DNA of 64,000 nucleotides from NCBI GenBank assembly GCA_036874045.1, contig CM072335.1:4546001-4610000 (forward strand). Direction: 5' to 3'. Positions 51,580 through 63,963 of this stretch are shown here, piece after piece. A program made the position numbers and the translations under genes. The DNA comes from Cymodocea nodosa (taxonomy: Eukaryota > Streptophyta > Magnoliopsida > Alismatales > Cymodoceaceae). Position 1 is the first letter of the stretch. Every line of letters starts with the position of its first letter. The notes beneath the pieces were generated by a model. The model was not told the DNA's origin and searched no databases. It worked only from the letters and a program-made list of their open reading frames with translations.

Positions 51580-53140
51580 ATTATTTATAAAGAGATACAT
51601 TGAAAAAGGAGGTCAATTAGAACAAGAATGATTGGACAAGCTCTTTTTTTTTTTAAAATAAAACCCCTGATCTAAATATGAGGTTGGAGCCTAAAAATAA
51701 AAAAGATACAAGTGTGGAGGATTAGACCAAAGGCCCACCAAGAAAAGAGAAAAAACAACAAGGAGAGCCGGCAACACAAACCATGGAGAACAGGAGCATA
51801 CGATCAAAAGGCAACATTTATCAAGTAGAAGAGTTCAGCGGATTTTGCAACTAGGAACACTCCATTTATTAAGGATATAATGCCCCTTGGCTTCTAGGGA
51901 AAGGTCTGCCACCTTGAAGTAAGTTTTCCTGCAAAGAGAAGCTACTCCCTCCTTGGCCAAGTGATCCGCTAACCTGTTGCCTTCTCTACAAATATGTGAT
52001 AAGGATGAAACCTGATTCAAGAGTTGAATGAGATGACCTCAAAAGTAAAAAACCTGCCAAAAAGGACAGTTATTATTTCTAAAGGCATTTATAATTGTAA
52101 CTGAGTCCACCTCTACTTCAAGATTAGAGGTCCTACCTGTTTTCCACACACAAGCACACTCCATAAACTGCTTGCCATTCCACCACTAAACTGGAGCCAT
52201 TCTGGTATCCATTGAAAAAGGCAACCACAAGACGACCAAAGCAGTCCCTGATCATCCACCTCCACCTTCAGTGCCACAGTCATTGCATGTCCGATCAGTA
52301 TTCAATCGTAACATACTATTAGGAGGCTTAATTGATGTTATCCAATGTCCATAAGCATGAAGTGGTCCGAAATTCCTGAATCCATTGTAAGTGACAGTAG
52401 GAATATCACCTTCTTGACAAGCAGTGTCACCAATGGAGAGTCTAAAATCTTCAATAGACCTTTCAAACCTTTTACAGATATGTGAGGAGGCTTCCTTGGT
52501 GTCATATAAGCTATTCAACCCTTCCTTGTTGTCACCACCTCCATGATTGGACAAGCTTGTTTACATTAACTACAAGTGCCTTTGTGAATGGTTCTAATTG
52601 ATAAAGTTGAATAATAACAATGACGATTTTGACCCCATCTTTGTTGAAGAATTCAACTATGGTAGCAAATGAATGATAGACATTCCAAGGACTACCAACG
52701 AGTTTGTTTATGGGGAAGAGAGACTAGCTTGGGCAGAAGTTGATGAAACATTAGAAGCTTCAGGTTCATATGTTGGGTGCTCTAGTAGTAGAAAAATAAG
52801 TATCCAAGCATGACCTACATTGTCATAATCATTACAAAATTGTACCACATGTGGGCATGGGCATACACATCACGAACATACACAACGTCATGGCCATTAA
52901 TGTATAACCAGCTTCAATACATATTCTAGAAGTGGGAAGGAACCCATGGATGCTGATTGGAAGGAGGAAGAATTCCAAGATGAAGAAGAAGAGCATCATT
53001 TATTGATGGAGATGGAAATCTTGTCTTTGGAAGAGAAGTGGACTCTGATGATTACGAAGATGAATGAATTTGTATTTATTGATCATCAAACATTTGCTAT
53101 TGTTGCTATTTATTATTGTCATTTCTGTTGAACTTGTTAT
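51580..53140 (+). mobile_element. hAT (DUF659-type) transposon fossil, split by a LINE
   Basis: Plus-strand phrases match the C-terminal part of plant hAT transposases. Before the LINE is GGQLEQE and LDKL (near 51610-51642). After it comes VYINYKCLCEW (from about 52556), then DDFDPIFVEEF, followed by EERLAWAEVDETLEASGS (near 52710-52760) and an acidic tail. In plant hAT proteins NRLEQ-x-RL-x-DLVYVHYNLRL and LTWADV-x-x-A-x-G stand in this order. Several stops are present, so it is inactive. The LINE (51643-52542) lies exactly between LDKL and VYINY. Upstream parts of the transposase were not found, and the left border is a guess. Confidence 0.65.
51643..52542 (-). mobile_element. 5'-truncated LINE with RNase H domain
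   Basis: The insertion is flanked by a perfect 15-bp duplication ATGATTGGACAAGCT (51628-51642 and 52543-52557). Its 3' end, read on the minus strand, finishes in a poly(A) tail (T-run at about 51644-51655). The coding remains are the RVT_3-type RNase H found at the C-terminus of plant L1 elements: WITSIKPPNSMLRLNTD followed by a GGGG turn near 52250-52360, a VEVDSVTIINAF-like segment near 52100, and SHICREGNRLADHLAKEG near 51940-52000. About 900 bases remain of an element normally 5-7 kb long. Stops interrupt the frame. The intact duplication suggests an insertion that is not very old. Confidence 0.88.
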
Positions 53141-56100
53141 ATTGAACTATTTGGATCTTGTCTTATTGGCTTATTGTCACTTGTTTTGGGATCGATAATT
53201 TTTTTTAATTATTTACATTGTTTGTGTGAATTTTGTTGTCATTGTATACATAGCATAAGTAACATAACTAACTAATTAATTTTATATTCATATGACTATA
53301 GATATATATAATATAACAGGGGCACCTAGGTACCACACAGATGCCTGTCACCCAATGCAGATTCTGTGGTGCTAAAAAGTATGATCCCAAGGTTTAAAGA
53401 GCAGAAATGGTCTCCTTGGTTTACTTGGATGTGGTCGGTCTTATTGCCTAAGTTATTCTATTTGTTTGAGTGATTTGGTGCTTTATTTATCATGTAGCCA
53501 GCCATAAGATGACTTCATTATCTGGGTTTATGATGTGATGGTCGAATTGGTATTTTTACTGTTAGTTTTTTAATGTTAACTTTAGGTAGGATGCTTAGAT
53601 CGTTATTTTCATGTTTTGTATCATATTTTATAAAAGGCAAACCCATTGCCTGAAGCTTCAACAAGTGTGGGGTTTGGAAAGGATCTAATTACACGTAGTC
53701 TTACTCTCTTAAATGGATAAATTGTTTTCTGTGATTTGAACTTGACTTTTCGGTTACGATAGAGCAACTTTACTGTTGCATCAAGGCTTTACCTCTACTT
53801 ATGTTCTTTTTATGTTTTTAATAATTTTAATGGTTTTTATTAATGATCTAGTTAGGTTTTTTTTGCAGCGAGCTTTTGGGTGGTGCAACTTGACACGACC
53901 TTGGTAAATCTGTACCATGGTCTTATCTTGGTGTTTCATGCTGCTGCAATAGTGTTGTAGTAGTGATGGTTTTTATGTTCTTTGTTTATTCTCAGCCTTG
54001 GTATTTGGGCTTAGACTGTTTTCTTTTGTTTTTTCTATAGGTTTATCATTCTTGTGAGTGTAGGTCATTGCCTCATCGGTGCCTGCACTGTACTTCTGCA
54101 TTTGGTTTTCATTGGAAGTCTCCTTTTCAATTTTGAAAAAAAGAGTTGCTTTACTGTTTACCATGATGCAGAAATGACTTGGAAAGTAGAGTAGATGAAG
54201 GGCCTACCCCAATTTGGGAGGGTTTTGTTGTTATTGTGGAGATTATCAAATTTATGATATTCCCAATAATCAACTTACCGTACTGATTGGAATTTGTATT
54301 GCTTGTAATCCAATATATAATGTATTTAACAATTTAAGCCCTAAAATTTTAGAAATTTTCGATTGTGTTTTACATTTGTATGGGTTTATTTATAGGTCTC
54401 ATTTAGTTGACTGTAATCTACATGTAATGTAAACAAATTATAACATTCATTAATCAAACTTTTATTATTTATAAAGTATACAAAGAATCAATTTTTTTCA
54501 TTTAAGCTCATGTTTAATTAGTTGAGTGATGATACCCTAAAGAACATAATTTCCTATAATTAAATTCCAAAACATATGATAATAAAACGTCAAATATTGT
54601 AGTTTAATTGAGGAATGTAACTCAATTATATTACATGACGTATTAAATATCATCATCCAACACGGGGTTATAGAACAAATCAGAAATGTTTAATTAGTTT
54701 TGTATGACATGTAGATTTCATCAATATTGATAGAAATGCAATTAGCAAGCTCTTCGGATAATATAATAAAATGTGTAACGTGGATATCGAATGGCCATAT
54801 GTAGTTCTATAAATTATTTCACTAGTGAGTCACAATCACGGTCAACACTTTTTTGCTCTTCTTTAGTGCTAGAGTCTGCTGCATGTATCACATTCCCTTG
54901 TCAAGCATTTTTTAATTGCTGATGAAATTTCTGGTAGCGTTTTCAGAAATGTTCGTGTACTGCTTTTGAGGTTCTTTTTGAAATCGGGTAGGATAGATGG
55001 ATAATGCAGGCACCTGTATTTGAACCTTCCCGAAGAGTACGAAACCACATAATATTTGCTAATCCAGCTACTTACATTTGTTTTATACTGTTTTCTGTGA
55101 TTAGTTGATGGAAATTCCTCTCAGATTATATTCTCTTTGATTCTCACCCTGGTCAAATTTTAATGTGCGATAATTCCATCATTATATTTGACAAGGAAAA
55201 ATGTCCTCGGAAGAGTTTGCTACCTCAGGATTCAGAACTCTTAAACCATAGGATAAGCCATTTGCCTTAATTGCGAAGGAAGGAGATGAGTTTGAGTTCA
55301 AATAAAAAGAATATTATCATCAAAAGATGTGAATTATAGGAAAATAAAAAAGTTTTCCCAGAAAAACCAATGCAGAGCCTCAATTGGGTCGGTTTTGTTA
55401 TTGCAGGGTTCAACTTGTTTGTAGCACAGCTCAATCCTCTGGCTAAATTGGAGACGCGACCACCGTCCCTTTTATTTCAGGATTTGAGTGTTGAAACGAG
55501 TAAACGTTCCACAGGTTCATTTTCCTGTGCTTCCGGATCAGCATGGTAGTGCAGTTGATTGACAGCAACGTTGGAAAATTTCTGCTCGACAGGTTGCAGT
55601 CGTGGCACCGTTCCTTTGCTAAACAGCGGTGTGCATGTGGACCTGATCCGCATTCACAGGGCTCGTTTTTTGGTTGGTTTTTAACAGATTTTTCAGTTAT
55701 GTTATTATCAAGCCGAAATCAATTGTTTTGATGGCGGAAAGTAAGAACGCAAAGAAGAAGAAGCAGGCATGTGATTTTCTTGTTCATTTTACAAATGGAG
55801 GAGTTTGTGTGCAGCCGCGGATCCGGTTGGACTTTACTTACTCCTGGTGCTTCAGTCTAGCCCTACCACTTGGACTTAACGGATTGATTTGTCTTGTCAG
55901 CCCACTGAGAGGTGGGGAAGGAGTCTGCAAATTCACATTTGGGAAAAAAAAAAAAAAAAAACTTGCAGAAAAGTACCGAACAACGGTATTTTGCTTTTAA
56001 ATAAATTTTGCTTAGGAGTTGCACCAAATGCTCTCAAACCTGCTTTGATAAGCGAACAACCGGGTTCTCTTGAACTCACTCTGCAAAGGATCCAGGCAGA

Positions 56101-57570
56101 CCCAAAGTTTGATGGTACAAGAAAGGAAACTGCGAGGAATGGTTTCGTCATGGATGTGATATAGAGCCATGTGGTCACCCATGAGATAGATATTCACGCC
56201 AGTCAGAAAGGGGCGCTTGTCTCGTTGCAATGGATAGACCAGACCTTACAGAGTGTGACGATGGAACACCAGACCATTTGGTGAAAGGTGAATGAATGCT
56301 TTTACGTGTGCATCAACAACAACTGTGGAGAAATTAATTAATTAAAAAAGAAAAAGAAAAGCAAAAAAAAACTTCAACAGTAGAAACTAAATCGTAGGGA
56401 TGCGTCCCTCGTGAGTACATGGGCTTTTTTTATTTTAATGTTCAAACTCAAACTCAAACTCAAACTCAAGTAGATTTGGATTCGAGTCCGAGAACATTTT
56501 ACGCTCACATGCATAGGTTCTCGAAATTGCCGATTTTTTATTTATATTTTTTATTTATTTCTCTACGAACTCAGAGGAGAGATCTTTCACTGACTTCCGG
56601 TCCATTGGTTCTTGATCGTGGTGTTTTCTTAAGTAGAAAGAAATATAACGTTTGAGATCAGTTTCAACGTAAAGGTCGTGGAATTTTGATAAATATAACC
56701 TTCCTCTTAATATATATACCATACATTCTACAGCTTATCGAATGGGCAACAAAATGAATTGTTAAACATTTACTTACTTTATTATTATTATTATTTTAGA
56801 CAGGTGCTTATTTGAATCGTATTCCAAAAATGTTTATTCAACATATGTTTGTTTGAAAAAATGAACCGCGTAAAAAATCATTTGTAAACGCTAGCTTACC
56901 ATCTCTGTCTATTTTGTCAATGTACCTGATAAAATACAACGTTTTTGGACCGTGGATTATGTAAAGGTTTCCATTCACAGATGAGTTTTCTATCTAATTT
57001 ATGCTACATATTTTTGCCGAGAGAGAGTCACAAAAGTAGACGCAACCAACGTATGGAGACGCCACATCTTACCTGTGCATGCATACAAGCAACCAACCAA
57101 CATGGTCCTAATTTATTAAAAGTCATTAAATGACCACATCTCCGTCACAAAAATCACTCTGTGTTCAATGTTATCCTACACATTTGTGACTGAAAAATGT
57201 TGTCAAAGTGTTTATCTTACGATTTATATGTGTTAAGAACTTAAAATTCGTAAAAAGTGTATGTCGTTTTTGAAATAGAAACATATTTATTTCAGATATA
57301 ATTTTCATCGTTAATAAATTTCAAATCGTATAAGATAAATGGTTACAACATTCTTAGGCACGATTAGTTGTAAGTTGACGGAAAGAAAGGATACACTAAT
57401 GTAAAAATATCGATTACTTAGCAAAAAATAACTTATTCAATCGTCAAGTAAATGCGTTTTAAAGCTTTGAACGGTGAAAAGGTGAGAATCGGAACGTAAA
57501 TAAACAAATTCTTCTTTTCTTCTCCTTTCAAATATTCTACCAATAAGATAGTAATAATATTTTATTATAA
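53141..57570. other. Intergenic region, no recognised gene
   Basis: About 53300-54250 has near-random base composition with T-rich stretches and could be the 3' end of an old LINE, but no domain was read. About 55370-56260 is less AT-rich than its flanks and holds short frames on both strands without a known domain (see findings). The remainder is AT-rich. A hexamer repeat lies at 56442-56469. Confidence 0.4.
56442..56469. repeat. (CAAACT)n short tandem repeat
   Basis: About four and a half units of the hexamer. No other feature is attached. Confidence 0.8.
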
Positions 57571-57574
57571 TAAT

Positions 57575-57922
57575 AATAAACACGTGTCGTGTCTCTCCTT
57601 GTAACAAAGGGCGGAAGGAGGTCGGAGCCTATGGGCGCGCCGTGGGCCGGCCACGACCAGCCCACGAATTGACCATTGCCGAGTAGTGGGCCCGACGGAC
57701 ACGTGCGGTCCCATCACCTTTGGTGGGCCCCAGACACACACCGAACCCCGTTCTTATCCAGAAGATCGAACGATCGTAGCCGTCGGATGGAATCCACCTT
57801 GTCGTTTAGTCAGGATTCGTCCGTTTGCACACGTCAGTGGTTCCGAAGTGACGGGTCCGCACGTATAAGAGCGATCGCGCCGTTCCTGGTTCACACCACT
57901 TCGCCGGAGGAAGAGGAGGAGG
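57575..57922 (+). promoter_or_regulatory. Promoter of the DUF506 gene with two G-boxes and a TATA box
   Basis: From about 57600 the sequence changes from AT-rich to GC-rich. CACGTG G-box cores, the binding site of bZIP and bHLH factors, lie at 57581-57586 (within ACACGTGTC, an ABRE-like context) and 57700-57705. A TATAAGA at 57864-57870 lies about 55 bases upstream of the start codon. ABA or light responsiveness is an inference from the motifs alone. Confidence 0.55.
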
Positions 57923-58828
57923 ATGGTGGGGTGGAAGAGGGCGACGGCGGCATTCGACGAGAGGGCGCAGGAAAGGTTGTGGGGCGGAGGAAGCTCCACC
58001 AGCGGGAGTGATGGGTCGCCGGAGCTGGCCGATCTGGTGGACTCCTTCTACGGTGGAGACGAGACGGGGATGGAGGATTGGGCTCCTTCCTGTGGTCCGA
58101 AGGTAGAGGGCAGGCAAAGGGAGGCGCTTGGAAGGTTGGTCGACGACGCGGGAGCTGCTGGTGGTGGTCTTGGTTCAGTTGGGAGGAGGGTGAGGGAAGA
58201 GGTACAGAAGGTGCTTGCAGGTGGTGGTGGTGGTGGCTGTGGACCGGAGAGGGAGGAGAACCGGCTGAAGAGGATGATAATGGCCTTCCTTCGTGACGGT
58301 GGGTTTGATGCCGGTGAGTTCCAAAACCACCCAACCAGAATCGTATCTTCTCTGTCTCCGTTCTACTTCTTCTTCCGATCAAAGTCTGATCTTTGCCATT
58401 CCTATGATTCCACAGGCCTCTGTAAATCCCGGCCCGACGACAAGACCACCCTGTTTCCTTCGGGTGCCCGGCACGAGTACGTCGACGTGATAACCGACGA
58501 CGGAGCTAGATACGTCGTCGACCTCAACCTGGGGTCAGAGTTCGAGATAGCCCGACCGACGCCGGAGTACGCGGCTCTTCTTGCGGCCTTCCCCGTGGTT
58601 TTCGTCGGGCCGCCGGAGACGTTGAGGGAGATCGTGTGCATGATGTGCGAGGCGGCCAAGGAGTCGCTGCGGAGGCGCGACATGCACGTGCCACCGTGGC
58701 GGAGGACGGAGTACATGCTCGCCAAGTGGTTCGGCTCGTACAAGCGCACCGTCAACCGCGTCAAGAAGAGCACGGACGTCGGGACAGGGAATGTGGCGGC
58801 CGCGACGACGGTGACGGTTGTTGGGTAG
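57923..58828 (+). CDS. DUF506 family protein (PDDEXK-like fold)
   Basis: This is a plant-specific protein of the DUF506 family, which is assigned to the PDDEXK nuclease-like superfamily but has no established activity. Two exons (57923-58313 and 58416-58828) give 267 residues. The conserved block starts at FLRDGGFDAGLCKSR, followed by HEYVDVI, YVVDLNLGSEFEIARPTPEY, VFVGPPETL and the family's closing PPWRRTEYM-x-AKW-x-x-SYKR. The N-terminal third has a DSFYGG-like motif, as in relatives, and a Gly run. The intron (58314-58415, GTGAGT...CACAG) splits the Gly of DAG, the usual place in this family. It is 102 nt long with no in-frame stop, so retention would give a 301-residue protein. Coding GC is high throughout. 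The gene faces the 3' end of the TIG-like gene. Confidence 0.9.
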   Translation: MVGWKRATAAFDERAQERLWGGGSSTSGSDGSPELADLVDSFYGGDETGMEDWAPSCGPKVEGRQREALGRLVDDAGAAGGGLGSVGRRVREEVQKVLAGGGGGGCGPEREENRLKRMIMAFLRDGGFDAGEFQNHPTRIVSSLSPFYFFFRSKSDLCHSYDSTGLCKSRPDDKTTLFPSGARHEYVDVITDDGARYVVDLNLGSEFEIARPTPEYAALLAAFPVVFVGPPETLREIVCMMCEAAKESLRRRDMHVPPWRRTEYMLAKWFGSYKRTVNRVKKSTDVGTGNVAAATTVTVVG

Positions 58829-61657
58829 GAGAATATTTGCGAGGAAGGGTGGGAGTTGTCATGGGAATAAATTGTGACGAGCCAACTCCAATTTTTTTTT
58901 TTACGGAAAAATTTTAATATTTGTTTAAAAAATATTTGCAATAACCAAAAATTTGCCGCGTTTTTAACATGTACTTTTCCGTTAATAAGCACAAATGTTT
59001 AAAAAATCGATGTATTTATAAAAGGGAAAAAATACAGCAGTATCGATCTCTTATAAAACATAATGTGCTTCATAACATGTAACTTTTCCTTCAAATTGGA
59101 CAAATTTTTTTGACAGACACACCTTTAGTTTAATTTTAACAATGGTGGACTTCTTCTCTTTTTCAGATTTTGTGGCTATATTATATTATTCACCATATCA
59201 AAATTTCTTCCGAACAAAAATGGTGTTCACACATTTATAATCTAATCCCCCAGCGTTATTACATATTTAATACACGACTGGGATGGGAAGAGAGAATCTT
59301 TGAAATAAGCCGACAATATAATATTTTTATATTGGATAATTTTAACCCCTCCTATTATATATATATATATGTGAAACCGAAATGTTTCCAGTGCCGTTAT
59401 TAATCAATGCTTGCTAATTGAATTTTTGCTTAAAAATATTCTTGCTCTTCTCAACTATCAATTAAGCAAAAGCCTTTGATTAAACGAAATGGACCGGGGT
59501 GTATGTCCAGCATACGTCAACAACATAAAGAATCTTTCGTAATCACCGTTGGATCGACCAGTGACGTCTCGGATGCAAGGGATGACAACTAAGCTCCGGA
59601 ACGGGCACGACAAGGAAGAAGGGGAGTGTTTTTTTTTTTTTTATTGAATTGTTTTCCTCCACGTAACAAACGTTACATTAAATATAATTCATTAACTTGT
59701 TAATGGAAGTTTTGCTGATCAATTAATGTTTGACAGATGTTATAGTTAATTTTTGCAAGACTCGTAAATTTTTTGGTAGTTGGCAAGTAAACGTGGGTTT
59801 TTGGACGAGTAGTTAATTATCAAATTTTTTCGGGTAAAAAAAACTTTTTTAATGTCTGTCGAAGGACTTTTTGGTCTTGTAAATTTGATTTTATAACACT
59901 AAAAATTAATTAGAAAAAAAACCATAAGAGTTCATCATATATAAAACTCAATCCTCTGCTTATTTTATTCAGTGCCGGACTTTTCCAACATTTTTTCTTA
60001 GTTGTGGTTTATTTATTTACGTTACCACATATATTCACAGGTAGTAGATGTGCGCAAATTGGTTTTGACACTTTTGAAATTTCAATTCAAAATCAAATGA
60101 CAATGAATACAAAAAATTCACTGCATATTAACTTTGTGAATCTTTTCTAACATGAGGTTTATGTTTGGGATTTAAACAGAATTGCTTACTTTCACATAGC
60201 AAATTTGAAGTCAAATATAATTAACCAACTCGTTAATGGTGGTATATATATATATATATATAGACACTTTATTCTACTTACGCTAGCTGGCGTTGTTGGA
60301 GGACCCCATGATATCGAAGACTTGACATTAAACTCAATCCATTATCGACGAGGACGACGTACGCAATCGGTTGATCATACAAAGCCAATTATTGGGCTGG
60401 TGGTTTCTTCTTTCATTTGTCTTCACTTACCGCTCAATTCCCGTTGTTATCTCGAAGAAAACGAAAGACTTTCGCCTACGCGAGAATTCCATTATGTATT
60501 ATTTACCTTAGGCCTCATACTTGGTATTCATTGATTTGAGAACTTCTATACCTTTCTTCGCTAGTGTCATAAGTTAGATTGTATGTGAACCAGCTTTAAT
60601 ATCGTTAAAATATTTTATTTTAATAATAATAACAAGTAAAAGAGTTTATGACATATTAGATTCGTATACTTTTCCTCGCTTATGATTTTTTACTTTTAAG
60701 CTTACGGATGTCTTTGAAGTGAGTACACACATAAATCAATTCTGGTATTACACAAAACATTTTATTTTAAAATCAACAGAAAAGAAATTTATCATTTATT
60801 TAAGTTTTAAGTTTTTTGTCTCATCATCGTGCAAAACTTTCTTCTCTCAAACTCGTTAACCCACACAACACGCCAAGCCCGGGTCCAAGTTGCATATGTC
60901 AGGCATTGCAAGAAGTCAAGAAGAAGAAAGAAGACGGCGCAAGTAGAAGGAACGGAAAGAGATTGACGTGTATGGATTGTGATAATCATACCGGCATGCA
61001 TGACTTGAGAGCTGTGATTGCTGGATTCCGTGGTCATTGACATGGTTTTGCGACGGGGAAAGATGTGCAGGTGCTGCTGCTGCTCCTCCAATGGTAGAAT
61101 TCTGTCTGAACGCTGAAAGTGACTTCTTCTCAACATTGCTTGGTTTAATTAATTTCCACACCCACACACCGCCTGCAATCGCGGTGACTTCTCTTTTTCG
61201 CCTGGTAAGAAGATGGTTTTTTGATTAGGAATTTAGGATTACGACCCAACAGTGGAAAATCACAATTGAAATAAGGATAAACACAGACGTTAAACATGGA
61301 GTAGAAAATCTCCCGAAATAAATACTACTACCGTCTCTGCCTTCACCTTTTACATCATCCACCTTCCTTTGGGAGAAGTAAGTTTCAGGATTAGGATCAG
61401 AAGAAATGTGAACTTCTAGAGTCTTTCAAAAAAAAAATTTCACACCTGCATTTATAGAGAGATTTTCTTAGTCAAAAAATATTAACTTAATTTCTATTAC
61501 ACAATCACATCTATTTTTCAGATAAGAACAATCGGTGGGGTAAACTAAACAGCCCACCAGATGCATCAACCGATTGCTCCCTCCATCGTAAGTTCGCCTT
61601 GATGGTGAACATCAACCGTTTATTTATTATTATTTTTTGAATCACGATATCAACTCT
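58829..61657. other. Convergent intergenic region, no recognised gene
   Basis: It lies between the 3' ends of the DUF506 and trigger-factor-like genes. A T-run at about 59628-59642 and short (TA)n runs near 59360 and 60242-60262 occur. Frames at 60205-60534 (+) and 60807-61136 (-) lie in less AT-rich patches but carry no known domain. Confidence 0.4.
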
Positions 61658-63963
61658 TTAAATGTACTGAATATCTGCATTTTCTCTCAACCATTCCAGC
61701 ACTTTTGCCCCTTCGAGGATTTCTTGTACCTGCAAGATTTGAAAGATAACGATCAATGCATGTGTGTGGTGCTCCTGCTACAGTAATGAAAAATGCAACG
61801 GGAGGGGAATGGAATAAGCATTTGCCCGGTAAAAGCGAAGAAAGGAGGGGTGGGTGTTATGTTTCTGCTCCTCCTCCTGATCTACCAAAATACCGAAATG
61901 GATTTTGATATGCAGATTCAATTTGATGGTTGGGGGTCACGTTTTCACGTGGAAGAGCAAAGTTGGCATTAATCGTAGAGCATTCAAGATGCCCCACATG
62001 TTATTTATAGCAGCATTAACAATGTTTGTTGCACTAGAAAAGCATGAAAATAGAACTAATAAATGTGGAACACATCAGTAGGGAAGCAATGGAACTGATT
62101 GATAAAGGTTTTCAACATGACAAAATAGCATGTCATAACACAAGAATACGGTAATAATTCAATATACTTCTTTCATAATAAATGTTTAGTATTTAAAATA
62201 AATTATTAAATATACAAATATAAAAACAAATGCAGATACATTTCTTACATGTTTGAATTAGTGGTCAATAATCAATTATAATTTCACTAAACTATACAAG
62301 AATACAATAAAAATTGTTAAATATAATAACAATAAAATGCTCCCAATGGCGCCCCACCAGTATATTTTTCCTAATAGCACCTCATTTTCCAAATTATTTT
62401 ATAGTTAAAATTATCTATATAATTATTTAATCTATACTATAATTTATTATGTAATAAATTTTCAACTTAAGTTAATTAATATTCATTTTTATTTTTACAT
62501 TTAAAAATCAATGACTGAAAGTCAACAAAAATTGGCAAATTTTAAAGCATTTAATTCAATGACCAATACTTATTTAAGTAAGAATCCTATCATGTATTTA
62601 TAAAATCTATATAATTACTTTCGTCTCTCCATGTATTTATTAAAATAAATAAAACTGGTACTAGAAAAGTTAATGTCACCACTAGAGAATTTTCTCTCAT
62701 CATAACTAAACACGATAAGTACACTACAATATATAATGTCTAGGTCAGAACAGCAGCATTTTGGATTATACTTAATTTTCTAAAAAAGGAAAAAATGGTT
62801 GTTAAGTGGCTATTTAAATGGATTCCAATTTTCAGCATAGCCTATTTTATTGAATTTCCATTAAATGAGAAAAAGGGACCATTCAACGTCTATTTAACTT
62901 TTTTGCTCAATATATATAATATCCATTTTCTATTTTTTGGGTTATTGTTTGTAATAAAAATTTCTGGTTACTTGAAATCAAAATAGATCTAGTAACAAAA
63001 CCAAAACTTAAAGTCAAAAAGGTAATTCACTTGTCTTACAATTTTCTAAACTTGAATGACCATCTTCTATTCTCATATTAAGGAACGATATTAAGGGAAC
63101 CCCTCCTCTTCTCCATGGGCCGATCAAATTTGTGAAAAGCCGAAAGTACCTTCAACTCTAAACCAAATTCCTAATTATTCTATCATGTTCCAATTAAATA
63201 ACTAACCTATCCTAATCAAAATCCTAAACATTTGCGCCCTATCATAATAATTTTCTCTAATTCTTTCTTAACTCTTCAACTACTTTCTCTCTCATATTTA
63301 AAAATTCTTAATATTAATTAACATTTGAAAAAAAGGGGTTCATAACATGCATTTTGCATGTGCAATTCGTTAGCAAAATAAAAAGATCATATAAAATTAA
63401 GATTATGTAACTTAACCTAAAAAATACCTGATCCTTTACACGCTCTTCATCATAGTCTTGGTTATGGCGCTTGAATTCCGCCACCGAGTTTTGAACTTCT
63501 TTGACTAACTCCTCTGTTGAATACTACAACAAAATTCATTCAGCACTTAGCAGAGATCACAATCATAATCTTGAGGAATTAATCAAAGTATAATGGACAA
63601 GACCATAACCATTTCACACAAACAATGAAGCTTAGTAAAGGAATGTTCATCAATAATTGGCTTTCCGGGTGAAGCTACAAATGCAATCATTGCGTTCTAC
63701 TAATGTTTGGCAGGAAACATTCTTAACGCCAAAATGACAGTGCCTAGTGCATTAAATTTTCTTTTGAATCATTTATGGCTATGAATGAACTTAAGAACTT
63801 CTTGAATACAAACCTGCAAATTTTCACATTTGAAAATTTCCCCAACAGCAAGTGACTGCTTTATAATATTTGAAATATTTTCCCTTTGGCTTTCCAGGTA
63901 TTGATTTACAGTCATCTCACTTGAGAGATACTGAAGCTGTTGTTCATCTAGCTTTTGGCTTGC
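61658..63963 (-). CDS. TIG: Trigger-factor-like chaperone, last three exons (partial gene)
   Basis: Three minus-strand exons in phase 0 (63963-63814, 63523-63428 and 61729-61658) give the C-terminal 105 residues. The chloroplast trigger factor is a ribosome-associated peptidyl-prolyl isomerase and chaperone for nascent plastid proteins. The fragment reads YLSSEMTVNQYLESQREN, then IIKQSLAVGEIFKCENLQ, STEELVKEVQNSVAEF, DYDEERVKDQ and VQEILEGAKVLEWLRENADI before TAA (61660-61658). This matches the helical C-terminal domain of trigger factors (QYLE-x-x-R-x-x-I, then L-x-V-x-EI-x-x-x-E, then V-x-x-x-L-x-x-AKV). Splice sites are GT-AG. The N-terminal ribosome-binding and FKBP-type domains would lie beyond the right edge, so they cannot be checked. 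Intron 61730-63427 is AT-rich with no coding content. Confidence 0.72.

Noticed and set aside
53330-54250. Helitron or LINE 3' end suggested by a CRFCGAKKY-like phrase and a T-rich tail
   Set aside because: A single short phrase in a broken frame, with no helicase, Rep or endonuclease motif nearby.
57891-58382. 163-codon minus-strand frame antisense to DUF506
   Set aside because: High GC keeps several frames open. The Pro/His/Ser-rich product has no domain, whereas the plus strand encodes a clear family.
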